From NCBI RefSeq assembly GCF_039634365.2, contig NZ_CP155079.2, forward strand, positions 3,720,001 to 3,784,000: 64,000 nucleotides of DNA. The letters run 5' to 3'. Shown here in pieces: positions 52,157-60,558 of this stretch; position 1 is the first letter of the stretch, and every line of letters starts with the position of its first letter. A model generated the notes under the pieces. That model searched no databases. It was not told the origin of the DNA and saw only the letters and a list, made by a program, of their open reading frames with translations. This DNA comes from Mucilaginibacter sp. PAMB04168 (GTDB lineage Bacteria; Bacteroidota; Bacteroidia; Sphingobacteriales; Sphingobacteriaceae). Both the position numbers and the translations under genes were made by a program.

Positions 52157-52569
52157 TTTATAATTTATCGGGTTTGCCTAAATAGCCAATGGAATAACGT
52201 TAAACCAAGAACCCCATTATTTTGTATCGTCTTGTACCTTTTCTGAACTGGGTTTATGGTCGCCCTTGCAGTGGCCTTGTTTGCATTTGCAGCAAATGTC
52301 TTATCGCCATACCGGGAGTGTATAGCTACTTTACTGGCCAAAAGACTGCAAGGTCCGGTTTTGGTAAGTTTCCATAAATAGCCTCTTTATAAAAAAACAT
52401 GTTACAAGTTTGCACATGAACGCTGGTGGTTTATAACACCGCTACCAAGATTAAGACAATTAACTCTATCCCATAAAGAGCATTTAACTTCATAAGCCAA
52501 TATTATTTATTTGTCACTTTACATATTTCAAAACGTTTGCCGGGGTTTGATGTTTGCATTTTATTGCCG
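52157..52569. other. 413-base intergenic region with small conflicting ORFs
   Basis: No established gene. It contains a 41-codon + ORF (52256-52381, start MVALAVALFAFAANVLSP, signal-peptide-like) overlapping a minus-strand Cys/His-rich open stretch (52217-52300, CCKCKQGHCKGDHK) that lacks a start codon. Both cannot be real; the Cys-rich one looks like the tail of a decayed small protein. Confidence 0.4.
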
Positions 52570-53502
52570 ATGGAACACACGCTTACCGTGCAGGAAGTGC
52601 TTGAGCAGGGACGAAAACAACTTCTCCTGCCACGTATATTATTGCTATTTGGAGCTTTAATCTTTATAGCGCCACTTACTTTGCTTGCCCTGATCGTTGC
52701 TAATTATACCAATGGTTCCGGGCAGCCATTACTAATTATGGCAGGCGTTATCCTATTTACTTTTTTCCTCTTTATTTATTTGCCCTTTCGCTATTGGAGC
52801 AGAAAAATGATTTCATGGAACTTATGGGCGTTTGCGCACTGCAGTGATGTGCATCAATTACGTAAGGACGCTAAACTTGCCGGCCTCTACCTGGATAATG
52901 ACACACTTATTGGCCGGATGCTTCCAATCACACCGGCAGACCGTGCGATATGGAAGGAACTAAATGAGCGCTTTGCCCAGCCGGTTCAATTTGTTGACGA
53001 CCCTGGCGTACCGGCTAAAACCACAATCGGGATCTCTTGGCGGCACTGGCTATTCAACTTTGCTTTTCAATTGTTGGGTATGGGCTTAGCAACGATTGTG
53101 CTGATATATGCACCAAAAGATGTAAGCTTATTAGCTCGTATTCTGGCTGGCGGATTGTTACTTGCGCTGGCTTATACTATGATTACGCTTATTCGGGATA
53201 TGCTGATTAAACGGCCTGAATTGATTCTTGACGATGAAGGTATACAAACTGTTCAGTCGGGTTTTCATTCCTGGAAAGATATCAAAAATGAAAGGATCGT
53301 TGAACGTTCGCTTGGCAAAGGTGCCCGGTCAGATTTCTTATGTTATGATCATAGCAGCGGAAGTGAGGACCTTAAACTCACCTTATACGCCATAGGCCGT
53401 ATAGAGCTAGAACGCTTGCTATATGTCTACCGTCGTCGTTATGACAGCCATCTAACGGCTATTGATAACAATACCGATCAAATGCGAACGGCAAAAAAAT
53501 GA
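52570..53502 (+). CDS. Four-helix membrane protein with C-terminal PH-like domain
   Basis: 310 residues from ATG 52570 (TTG at 52537 is less likely). Two transmembrane helices at ~25-50 and ~60-85, a soluble loop, two more helices (~160-185 and ~190-210), and a C-terminal domain with RPELILDDEGIQTVQSGF and HSWKDIKNERIV. The same pattern occurs at 54165 (KPQLVISNKGI, EWQYISNEKLM), so both share a PH-like beta module facing the cytoplasm. I do not recognise the family; STM3941-like membrane proteins are the nearest memory. It heads a run of three + strand membrane proteins. Confidence 0.65.
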   Translation: MEHTLTVQEVLEQGRKQLLLPRILLLFGALIFIAPLTLLALIVANYTNGSGQPLLIMAGVILFTFFLFIYLPFRYWSRKMISWNLWAFAHCSDVHQLRKDAKLAGLYLDNDTLIGRMLPITPADRAIWKELNERFAQPVQFVDDPGVPAKTTIGISWRHWLFNFAFQLLGMGLATIVLIYAPKDVSLLARILAGGLLLALAYTMITLIRDMLIKRPELILDDEGIQTVQSGFHSWKDIKNERIVERSLGKGARSDFLCYDHSSGSEDLKLTLYAIGRIELERLLYVYRRRYDSHLTAIDNNTDQMRTAKK

Positions 53503-53539
53503 GCATTCATATCATTGATACGATTTAAAAGTTTTAACC

Positions 53540-54139
53540 ATGAGCTTAACTATATTCAGAACACTATTTTTTTGCCTCGTACCATTAGGTGTGTTCATAC
53601 TTATTAAAGCTATCCGCATGCTTAAAGATATATTCAATGGAGAAGTCATTGCAGAAAAGCCGTTTACCGAAAAAGAGATCCACTTTGAAGTCAAAAAAAA
53701 GGGGGTGTATGCTGTTTGGCAGAAAGGACGGTTATTTCGGCGTACTCCGGTTGATAGGTTTGCTTTAAAGCTATTTAGTGTGCCATCCGGTGAGCCTGTT
53801 CCAATAGACGCATCTGTTTTTCGTCCTCATTCTAGTAGTTTGGATACGGCGCGCATGGAGATGAACCGGTTCTTTGCTGAACCTGGTCACTATCGTCTGC
53901 AAATTGTGGAAGGATCGAGCGTATCTTTGTTCGAGCGCTTGCTTTTTGAATTATTTCCTGGTAAGCCCGTTGACTATAGCCAGTATTTTTTACAGGTGAG
54001 AGAAAGCAGGTCGGCTTATTACATGGTTGCTGCCATACCGTTATTGATACTTTGCGCTTTCTGTATTATGGGTGGTTTCGTCGCCGGGTTTATGGCACCT
54101 TATATCTTAACAGATTTGGGTATTCCGTTTAATCCATAA
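53540..54139 (+). CDS. Membrane protein with two terminal helices and a central beta domain
   Basis: 199 residues. N-terminal helix (TIFRTLFFCLVPLGVFILI), central beta-rich domain (~35-150: HFEVKKKGVYAVWQKGRLF, then GHYRLQIVEGSSVSLF) and C-terminal helix (MVAAIPLLILCAFCIMGGFV). The central part is reminiscent of extracytoplasmic beta-sandwich domains. Not recognised. It lies 37 bases after the four-helix gene and 25 bases before the next, so the three are probably co-expressed. Confidence 0.6.
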   Translation: MSLTIFRTLFFCLVPLGVFILIKAIRMLKDIFNGEVIAEKPFTEKEIHFEVKKKGVYAVWQKGRLFRRTPVDRFALKLFSVPSGEPVPIDASVFRPHSSSLDTARMEMNRFFAEPGHYRLQIVEGSSVSLFERLLFELFPGKPVDYSQYFLQVRESRSAYYMVAAIPLLILCAFCIMGGFVAGFMAPYILTDLGIPFNP

Positions 54140-54164
54140 TCATATATTAAACAATATCTACACT

Positions 54165-54605
54165 ATGCACGCATCAGATGAGGTAACTATCAAATTTTCT
54201 AAGGCAAAGATACTATGGTTTATGGCCATGGTATTAGTATTCATTGGCGGCATAGTTTCATTGCTGCAGGGTGGCAGTATCATCAAATATATTATGTCCA
54301 TAGTAAGCATAATAGTTGGTGCTACACTGGCCTATCAGGAATACTGGAACTTATTGAACTTGAATAAGCCTCAGCTTGTTATCAGCAACAAGGGCATTAC
54401 CGCTCACGACGGAGAATTTTATGAGTGGCAGTACATCTCCAATGAAAAGTTGATGCCGCTCGGTTCGGTTAAACCAACATGGTTTCTGTGGTTTGAAACG
54501 CCCGGCAGAAACCGTAAACTCCATTTAGACGGATTGGACAAACGGCCTGAGCAAATATTGGCATTGATCAAAGATTTCCGCAAGGCCTCAGAGATGCATC
54601 GTTAA
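54165..54605 (+). CDS. Two-helix membrane protein with PH-like domain
   Basis: 146 residues. Two transmembrane helices (ILWFMAMVLVFIGGIVSLL and IIKYIMSIVSIIVGATLA), then a PH-like module NKPQLVISNKGITAHDGEF ... EWQYISNEKLM ending in a helix PEQILALIKDFRK. The module aligns residue for residue with the tail of the protein at 52570. Resembles the minimal form of the same family; function unknown, immunity-type membrane proteins being one possibility. Confidence 0.65.
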   Translation: MHASDEVTIKFSKAKILWFMAMVLVFIGGIVSLLQGGSIIKYIMSIVSIIVGATLAYQEYWNLLNLNKPQLVISNKGITAHDGEFYEWQYISNEKLMPLGSVKPTWFLWFETPGRNRKLHLDGLDKRPEQILALIKDFRKASEMHR

Positions 54606-54713
54606 AACTGTGAAATTCCAAAATCACCATTGGTAAAATACCGAAACTGAAAGATAAATGCGGCCACGCTCAGCGCCCTTTTAAGCGATTATAATGCATT
54701 GTTTCACAAGCAA

Positions 54714-55331
54714 TCAGGTAAATAAAAAAGCAGACGCAGCAATCAGAACAAAAATCACAAAAGAGATGACTACATCTTTGCTGACAAACCAAAACGCTTT
54801 CTCTGTGGCGGTGGATGTTTGCAGCTTACTTTTTAAAAGTTCAACCTGCACCTCGTTCAATGCTGCTTCTGTCTTCATCATCTTCACGTTCGGGAACTTT
54901 CGCCCGTCCTGTGAGGTAACCGGGTAAATAACGTAAAGCCATCCGGGTGTTTGTAGATAGATCAAAGAGATGTTATTGGTGATTTTCTTAAATTCATAAT
55001 GCACCACATTTATATACTCATCATCAATCATAACACCGTTGAACCAAGTAAGCTTTTTACGCGCCCAATAAAAATATAAAAATGTAGCCAGGATGATTAC
55101 TGGTCCGGCCATAAAGGCGGTCGAACTGTGACCAAAGTAATCATTTATGGCATGAGCCTGCTCTGCCAGCTTTGGGAAACCGCTATACTCTGCCATCTGA
55201 CAAAGAAAAACTAAGCTAAACAACCAAAAAATCATGCAGAATATCAGAAACGCGGCGCGCACGTTGCCACACTTTAAATTCACACTGGGCTCACTGTCAC
55301 CGGCAATAACTGTGGATTGGCTGTATGGCAT
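54714..55331 (-). CDS. Small membrane protein of unknown function
   Basis: 205 residues from ATG 55331. Three hydrophobic helices: AFLIFCMIFWLFSLVFL, FMAGPVIILATFLYFYW, and a C-terminal DVVISFVIFVLIAASAFLF tail anchor. Between helices 2 and 3 is a beta-rich domain (FNGVMIDDEYINVVHYEF, SLIYLQTPGWLYVIYPV) ahead of a charged helix. Arrangement is like the neighbouring + strand proteins, though sequence similarity is slight. It converges on the 54165 gene. Not recognised. Confidence 0.55.
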   Translation of the reverse strand: MPYSQSTVIAGDSEPSVNLKCGNVRAAFLIFCMIFWLFSLVFLCQMAEYSGFPKLAEQAHAINDYFGHSSTAFMAGPVIILATFLYFYWARKKLTWFNGVMIDDEYINVVHYEFKKITNNISLIYLQTPGWLYVIYPVTSQDGRKFPNVKMMKTEAALNEVQVELLKSKLQTSTATEKAFWFVSKDVVISFVIFVLIAASAFLFT

Positions 55332-55646
55332 AAGAATGAAACGAAGTTTCGCGATCAAGGTTTTATAACTACGCCATCAACAGATTGGAATATCCTTTTT
55401 AAGAAGAGAAACGCCAGATATAAGTTGTTTTACGTTTAATGTAGTAAACGCGCTGTAGCCCATGTGTTGCAGGGCTGCAAAGTGAGTAAAACCAGTTGAA
55501 TAAGCAATTTTTCGCAATAGACACCTTTATTTGGGGCATTGAAGAATGCACAGGAATCAGTATTAAAAACGACTACAACAACCTATAGTTCGGCTACAAA
55601 AGTATACTAGGATGTGCTGAACTTTGTGTTATTAAAAGTATAAAGT
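55332..55646. other. 315-base intergenic region
   Basis: No gene seen. Presumed promoter region of the SDR-AraC operon; CTGAACTTTG at about 55617-55626 partly matches the -7 element. No palindrome of note. Confidence 0.4.
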
Positions 55647-56411
55647 ATGTCAACAAAAAACAAAATTGCAATTGTAACCGGTGGTAGCCGTGGTTTGGGC
55701 AGAGATATGGTGATCCAGTTAGCGAAAAATGGAAACAACATCATCTTCACCTATCGCAACAACAAGGCAGAAGCGGATAAAGTGGTACAAGAAGTATTAT
55801 CCATGGGCCAGAAAGCTATTGCTTACCAACTGGATGTGAGTGACACCAAAACTTTCGACGCTTTTGTAGCGCAGGTTAGTCAGCATTTACAAGAACACGA
55901 GGGATCACCTAACTTCGATTTTTTAATTAACAATGCCGGAGCCGGCGTATATGGTTCGGTGACGGAGACTACCGAAGAAGCATTTGACGCCATGATGAAT
56001 GTTCATTTTAAAGGAGTTTATTTTCTGACTCAAAAACTTTTGCCCATCTTAAACAACGGCGGAGGGATTATTAATATTTCCTCAGGGCTAACAAGAATAG
56101 CCTTCCCGAATGTTTCGGCCTATGCAAGCATGAAAGGCGCAATTGAAACTTACACCAAATGTTTGGCCAAAGAGCTTGGAGCAAGGCAAATTAAAGCCAA
56201 CGTGGTTGCACCCGGCGCAATCGCTACTGATTTTGGCGGAGGATCAAATAAATCTGATGAAAACAAAAGAAACATGATATCTTCGGTTACCGCGTTGGGA
56301 CGTGTGGGCGTACCCGAAGACATTGGTGGTGTAGTTGCTTTTCTTTGTACCCCTGAAGCCGGCTGGATGAACGGCCAAAGGATTGAACTCTCCGGTGGAA
56401 TGATGATATAA
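55647..56411 (+). CDS. SDR family oxidoreductase
   Basis: 254 residues, classical SDR. Cofactor motif TGGSRGLG (near residue 11), NNAG (LINNAGAGVYG), catalytic Ser in NISSGLTR and Tyr-x3-Lys in YASMKGA, and C-terminal GWMNGQRIELSGGMM. The basic/neutral motif after strand 2 suggests NADP. It is the first gene of a pair with an AraC regulator starting 20 bases later; regulators of this type often activate the neighbouring reductase. Substrate unknown. Confidence 0.92.
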   Translation: MSTKNKIAIVTGGSRGLGRDMVIQLAKNGNNIIFTYRNNKAEADKVVQEVLSMGQKAIAYQLDVSDTKTFDAFVAQVSQHLQEHEGSPNFDFLINNAGAGVYGSVTETTEEAFDAMMNVHFKGVYFLTQKLLPILNNGGGIINISSGLTRIAFPNVSAYASMKGAIETYTKCLAKELGARQIKANVVAPGAIATDFGGGSNKSDENKRNMISSVTALGRVGVPEDIGGVVAFLCTPEAGWMNGQRIELSGGMMI

Positions 56412-56431
56412 CATTATTTGTAAATTTGAAT

Positions 56432-57346
56432 ATGAGTCAACATCAGGTACACAGGGTAAGATCGATTGCTGAATTTCACAAAATGAAAGGCTTGCCTTCA
56501 CCTCAGCACCCCTTAATCAGCTTGTTTGATTATGGAACCTTCAACTGCTCTGAAGAAATCCATCATAAGAACTTTGTATTTGATTTTTATCATATCTCCA
56601 TCAAGCGCAGCATTGGTGCAACATTCAAGTATGGGCAAAACCATTACGATTTTGATGATGGAGTGATGTTTTTTATTGCCCCTAACCAGGTTTTTGGTAT
56701 TGAAACCATCGAAGAACTGGCATCTACTAAAAGCGGCTGGATTTTAATGATCCATCCTGATTTTTTATGGAACACGCCCCTGGCAAAAAGCATTAACCAT
56801 TATGAGTTCTTTGATTACGCCGTAAATGAGGCGTTGTTTCTTTCTGAAAAGGAAGAGGCAACGCTTAATGCTATTGTTAAAAATATTGAACAGGAGTATA
56901 ATGCCAATTTAGATAAGTTCAGTCAAAATATCATCGTTTCTCAAATCGAAACCCTGCTTAACTATTCCGACCGCTTTTATCAAAGGCAATTTCTAACCCG
57001 CAAAGCTAACGATCATAAAATTTTAGAGAAATTAGAAAAAGTTATTGACGATCATTTCAACAATGAAAACACCACTGGTTTGCCAACTGTACAGCATATT
57101 GCTGATTCTTTGAATATATCGCCCATGTACTTAAGCAGCTTACTTAAATCACTTACGGGGTTAACCACGCAACAGCATATTCACGAAAAACTAATAGAAA
57201 AAGCAAAAGAAAAGCTATCAACTACTGAATTATCTGTTTCGGAGATTGCTTTTCAACTGGGGTTTGAGCACAGTCAGAGCTTTTCCAAATTGTTCAAGAT
57301 CAAAACCAGTGTATCGCCTTTAGCGTTTAGAAGCTCATTTAATTAG
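56432..57346 (+). CDS. AraC family transcriptional regulator
   Basis: 304 residues from ATG 56432. N-terminal cupin-like sensor (FNCSEEIHHKNFVFDFYHIS, GVMFFIAPNQVFGIET), a linker, then two helix-turn-helix motifs at ~205-300 (TVQHIADSLNISPMYLSSLL and LSVSEIAFQLGFEHSQSFSK) with the closing SPLAFR. It lies directly behind the SDR gene and probably controls it. Confidence 0.93.
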   Translation: MSQHQVHRVRSIAEFHKMKGLPSPQHPLISLFDYGTFNCSEEIHHKNFVFDFYHISIKRSIGATFKYGQNHYDFDDGVMFFIAPNQVFGIETIEELASTKSGWILMIHPDFLWNTPLAKSINHYEFFDYAVNEALFLSEKEEATLNAIVKNIEQEYNANLDKFSQNIIVSQIETLLNYSDRFYQRQFLTRKANDHKILEKLEKVIDDHFNNENTTGLPTVQHIADSLNISPMYLSSLLKSLTGLTTQQHIHEKLIEKAKEKLSTTELSVSEIAFQLGFEHSQSFSKLFKIKTSVSPLAFRSSFN

Positions 57347-57584
57347 CACTACTTTTAATGTTTTGATGTAGTAAAGGATAGTATATTACCGGAATACTAT
57401 CCGGCTGTAAATATGAATCCTTTCCTTCTTGCCCTTAAAGCAAGCAAGCTAACGGTAGAGATTCATCACCACGCTGCGTACCAGGGGGTATTGCCTGCCC
57501 TCTTCCCTAATCTGAAAAAAAACGGTTAACCTCAGCTTTTCTCAAGTTATCACTTCTCAAAAACTTAAAAAGAGCTAAAAGCAC

Positions 57585-57728
57585 ATGTTAATACATTCCA
57601 ATCCATCTACTAAATACACTATGCCATTTTACAACAAAATGTTAGATCAGATTAATGACCGGTACGGCCGGGCCAGATGGTTTATAGACGCTTATGAAAG
57701 ATACAAAGAGCTGCAACTGCATAATTAA
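57585..57728 (+). CDS. Small ORF of 47 residues
   Basis: ATG at 57585 (an internal Met at residue 13 could also start). The C-terminal 35 residues are well formed (MPFYNKMLDQINDRYGRA, then WFIDAYERYKE), amphipathic helical with a Trp and charged face. Third-position use looks coding. It is located in the 419-base gap between the AraC gene and the small paralogue, and no other gene would explain it. Function unknown; a chance ORF remains possible. Confidence 0.4.
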   Translation: MLIHSNPSTKYTMPFYNKMLDQINDRYGRARWFIDAYERYKELQLHN

Positions 57729-57765
57729 CTCCTCAGCCCATGCTTTATAACCAAGATTGAAGATG

Positions 57766-58065
57766 TTATCCGTGTAGAGATTGAGTAGCGAGAGCTTTCT
57801 TGGTAAAAATGGTTTGTTCGTTGCGCGCGATCTTTCCTTTCATGTTCTCGAGTATATGCAATGCCATTTTAGACCTCGAATAAAAGTTCCACTCGAATAA
57901 ATTGAAGGTATAAGAAAAAGGGATATTATGGTAAGTAGCACTGACCTTTAACATTTTGGCGGGCATCTGAATTGCCTGAAAGTGCATTTCGTCGAAGAAT
58001 CCGTCAAAAGACTTTTGTATAAAGCCTTCTAGCGTATCCAGTGTCATCTCAACTTGTGTATTCAT
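57766..58065 (-). CDS. Small uncharacterised protein, paralogue of the gene at 22921
   Basis: 99 residues, soluble. It matches the 22921 protein along its length: TLDTLEGFIQKSFDGFFDEM (TLNVLEETVSSFFKDFFDEM there), QMPAKMLKVSAT, TFNLFEWNFYSRSKM, and a C-terminal helix with RNEQTIF. The common core TFNL-x-EW and the FFDEM element define a small family that I cannot name. Unlike the paralogue, no terminator sits just upstream of its start; its leader is a plain 230-base region. Confidence 0.7.
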   Translation of the reverse strand: MNTQVEMTLDTLEGFIQKSFDGFFDEMHFQAIQMPAKMLKVSATYHNIPFSYTFNLFEWNFYSRSKMALHILENMKGKIARNEQTIFTKKALATQSLHG

Positions 58066-58244
58066 AAGATCTGGTTGTTAAAGTAAATATGCCCGCCCAT
58101 AAGAACGAGCTTACTTACGATACCTTTAGTGCACATACCATAAAGCGAATTCTGCTTTTAGTCCACCACTTGCTGCTTGTACGGCTTAATTATTTAAAAG
58201 TTGCAAACCGCGTTAAAAATAATTGAGTTGGATATAAACGGCGC

Positions 58245-58275
58245 AAAAACAAAAAAAGCCGGCGCTTAGCCGGCT
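58245..58275 (-). terminator. Terminator of the two-SDR operon
   Basis: AGCCGGC (58257-58263), GCTTA loop, GCCGGCT (58269-58275), followed on the minus strand by a T-rich run. Lies 27 bases past the 58303 stop. Confidence 0.85.
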
Positions 58276-58302
58276 GTTAATTGCTAGTGTTACATTTTAC
58301 AA

Positions 58303-59298
58303 TTAACTAAAGTTAAATTTAGCGCCTGTTAGCACTTCAGTCATTTGCCATAATCGCTTGGCACTGGCCTCCTCTAATGAATAAGATTTTACACCGTTGG
58401 AAATGGGTGAATTAGTAGCTAAGGCAGCTACGTCAACATCTTCGAGGTACACACCGCCTGTTGAGCTAAGCAACGGGCTCGTAGCAGCCCAAACTGTGGT
58501 GGCGGCACCTTGCGGAACTGTTTTCAGCGATTCAATTACTTCGGGTACAGCCTTGCCCTTGTCGTCATAAAAGCCAAACTGCTGTAATATCTCCAATGGT
58601 GCCTCCCTGGTTAGTTCTGTTCCCCATATATTACCCGGATGTAAGGAATAAGCTCTTACTCCAAAAGGTTTGGCACGATTGTCCAGTTCGAGCGAGAACA
58701 AATTGACAGCTGTTTTTGAGTGACCATAAGCCTGCAGGGTATTATACTCGCGCTGCTCAAAATTTGGATCATCAAAGTTAAACGGTGCAAAATGATGCCC
58801 CAGCGAAGAAACGTTAATTACTCTTGCGCCATCAGCTTGTTTTAGTGCTCTCCACAACAGGGCAGTGAGTTGAAAAACGGCCAGATAATTGACTGCAAGT
58901 TGCGATTCGATACCGCGTGAGTTGCGACGTAAAGGCACGAACATAATACCCGCGTTGTTGATGAGCAGATGTAACGGCCGACCCGATGCCAAAAACTTTT
59001 CGGCAAAAGTGTCAATAGAATCGGGGTTCATCAGGTGCAATTCCTCTATTTCAACGTTAGTAATCCCTTCGAGGTTTTTCCTGGCCTTTTGTACATCACG
59101 TGCTGGTACAATTACTGTTGCCCCTGCTTTGGAAAGTGTTTTTACCGTCTCCAAACCTATGCCTGTATTACCGCCGGTAACAATGGCAATTTTTCCGTTG
59201 ATATCTATTCCCTTAATTACGTCGGTAGTTGTTGATGTGCCGTTAAAGCCTGTACCTATGGGATGCTGTAACGCTCCGTTATAATTTTCTTTTGCCAT
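58303..59298 (-). CDS. SDR family oxidoreductase (retinol-dehydrogenase-like, long form)
   Basis: 331 residues. Classical SDR with an N-terminal extension: TGGNTGIG cofactor loop, NNAGIMFVP, catalytic Ser in NVSSLGH and Tyr-x3-Lys YGHSKTA, then SLHPGNIWGTELT and a C-terminal YLEDVDVAAL. The layout is like the light-dependent protochlorophyllide/retinol dehydrogenase branch of SDRs. It is the second gene after the 59339 SDR (40-base gap), behind an HxlR-controlled region. Confidence 0.9.
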   Translation of the reverse strand: MAKENYNGALQHPIGTGFNGTSTTTDVIKGIDINGKIAIVTGGNTGIGLETVKTLSKAGATVIVPARDVQKARKNLEGITNVEIEELHLMNPDSIDTFAEKFLASGRPLHLLINNAGIMFVPLRRNSRGIESQLAVNYLAVFQLTALLWRALKQADGARVINVSSLGHHFAPFNFDDPNFEQREYNTLQAYGHSKTAVNLFSLELDNRAKPFGVRAYSLHPGNIWGTELTREAPLEILQQFGFYDDKGKAVPEVIESLKTVPQGAATTVWAATSPLLSSTGGVYLEDVDVAALATNSPISNGVKSYSLEEASAKRLWQMTEVLTGAKFNFS

Positions 59299-59338
59299 TT
59301 TGATTATTTATAATGTGTAAGGCAGGTTTAAACTAAAA

Positions 59339-60094
59339 TCAGAACCCGTAAATACCGCCTGATACAGAAATTTTTTCTCCGGTTATCCAGGCAGCTTCAT
59401 CAGAAGCGAGGAATAAAGCAACTTTGGCAATGTCGTCGGGCTGGCCGATACGACCGAGCGGTGTATTGGCAATCAGCATCTTTTCAAGATCGCTACCCGT
59501 AATCCCTGTGCTATGCGTGCCTTCGGTTTCTACTGAACCGGGTAAAATGGAGTTAACACGGATATTTTTGGCGCCCAGCTCTTTAGACAAGGCGATAGTA
59601 ATAGCATCTAACGCAGCTTTAGTTGCTGCATAAACCGATCCGGTACTCATAGGCATTTTGCTTACTTCTGAGCTGATATTGATAATATTGCCACCATTAT
59701 CACCAAATAACTTTACCGCTTCGCGTATAGCCAGCAAAGATCCCAACACGTTGATATTAAAATGCTGATGAAAAGAATCTGTGGTGAACTGCTCGATTGG
59801 ACAAAACTGGTAAACACCTGCATTGTTTACTAAAATATTCAGCGTGCCGTACGCATTTTTTGTTTCTTCAAACAGCCTGATCACGTCGGCTTCTTTAGAT
59901 ACATCGGCCTGTACCGCGATGGCCGTACCCCCGTTAGCAGTGATGGCTTCAACTACTTTATCTGCCCCCTCTTTGCTCGAGGCATAATTTACTACAACCT
60001 TAGCACCTTCTGCTGCAAAATATGTTGCAATAGCGGCACCTATGCCTTTTGATGCACCTGTAACTATAGCTACTTTGTTTGTTAACTTATCCAT
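59339..60094 (-). CDS. SDR family oxidoreductase (FabG-like)
   Basis: 251 residues. TGASKGIG cofactor motif near residue 13, NNAGVYQFCP, Ser in NISSEVSKMPM, YAATKAA catalytic Tyr/Lys and C-terminal WITGEKISVSGGIYGF. The sequence is close to the 3-oxoacyl-ACP reductase/glucose-1-dehydrogenase type. It is the first gene of the operon that faces the HxlR regulator, sharing the 100-base region with GTAAC repeats, so it is likely under its control. Confidence 0.93.
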   Translation of the reverse strand: MDKLTNKVAIVTGASKGIGAAIATYFAAEGAKVVVNYASSKEGADKVVEAITANGGTAIAVQADVSKEADVIRLFEETKNAYGTLNILVNNAGVYQFCPIEQFTTDSFHQHFNINVLGSLLAIREAVKLFGDNGGNIINISSEVSKMPMSTGSVYAATKAALDAITIALSKELGAKNIRVNSILPGSVETEGTHSTGITGSDLEKMLIANTPLGRIGQPDDIAKVALFLASDEAAWITGEKISVSGGIYGF

Positions 60095-60116
60095 ATTGTT
60101 GTTACTATTTAGGTTG

Positions 60117-60192
60117 CAAAGCTACATCCGCGAAATATATTTTAGTAACTTTGTATACAAAAGTAACAGTAACCTTGAGGTAACGAAGTAAC
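60117..60192. promoter_or_regulatory. Divergent HxlR/SDR control region with GTAAC repeats
   Basis: A perfect minus -7 element TAGCTTTG (60117-60124) and a perfect plus -7 element TAACTTTG (60146-60153) flank a palindrome TTTGTATACAAA (60150-60161). Five GTAAC words occur at 60145, 60163, 60169, 60180 and 60188. Such a cluster of repeats over a -7 element is a good candidate operator for the HxlR protein. No TTG lies 19 bases upstream of either -7 box. Confidence 0.6.
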
Positions 60193-60194
60193 CT

Positions 60195-60551
60195 ATGGAG
60201 TGCAAAAAAGAATTTCAAACAGACCGCAAAAAAGAGATGATGGCGGTCCACGATGCTATGGACGTGTTAAACGGGAAATGGAAAATCTATATTATATCTT
60301 CCATCTGCCATTACAATAAGAGGCGATTTACAGATATTTTAAACGACGTTGTAGGCATTTCGAACAAAATGCTCAGTAAAGAACTAAAGGAGCTTGAAAT
60401 TAATAAGTTAGTAGAACGAACCGTTTTGGACACGCACCCGGTAACAGTTCAGTATGAACTGACCAAACATGGTAAAACATTACAAACAATTATAAACAAC
60501 CTGACTGATTGGGGAATAAGACATCGTCAGGAAGTGATCGGAAAAAGTTAA
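60195..60551 (+). CDS. HxlR family winged-helix transcriptional regulator
   Basis: 118 residues. HxlR/MarR-like fold: GKWKIYIISSICHYNKRRFTD, the recognition region GISNKMLSKELKELEINKLV and wing VQYELTKHGKTL. A Cys at residue 3 and one at 38 could sense thiol-reactive or oxidising compounds; the N-terminal position resembles YodB/HypR sensors, an inference. It is divergent from two SDR genes and probably represses them. Confidence 0.93.
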   Translation: MECKKEFQTDRKKEMMAVHDAMDVLNGKWKIYIISSICHYNKRRFTDILNDVVGISNKMLSKELKELEINKLVERTVLDTHPVTVQYELTKHGKTLQTIINNLTDWGIRHRQEVIGKS

Positions 60552-60558
60552 AGCCCGC

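Noticed and set aside
52256..52381. 41-codon plus-strand ORF with signal-like start
   Set aside because: It overlaps a Cys-rich antisense stretch, has no cleavage site followed by a mature domain, and has no visible ribosome-binding context; kept only as a note in the gap entry.
58066..58245. Leader peptide/attenuator upstream of the 57766 gene like that at 22809
   Set aside because: Only an 8-codon ORF and a weak stem are present on the minus strand; no terminator with a T run.
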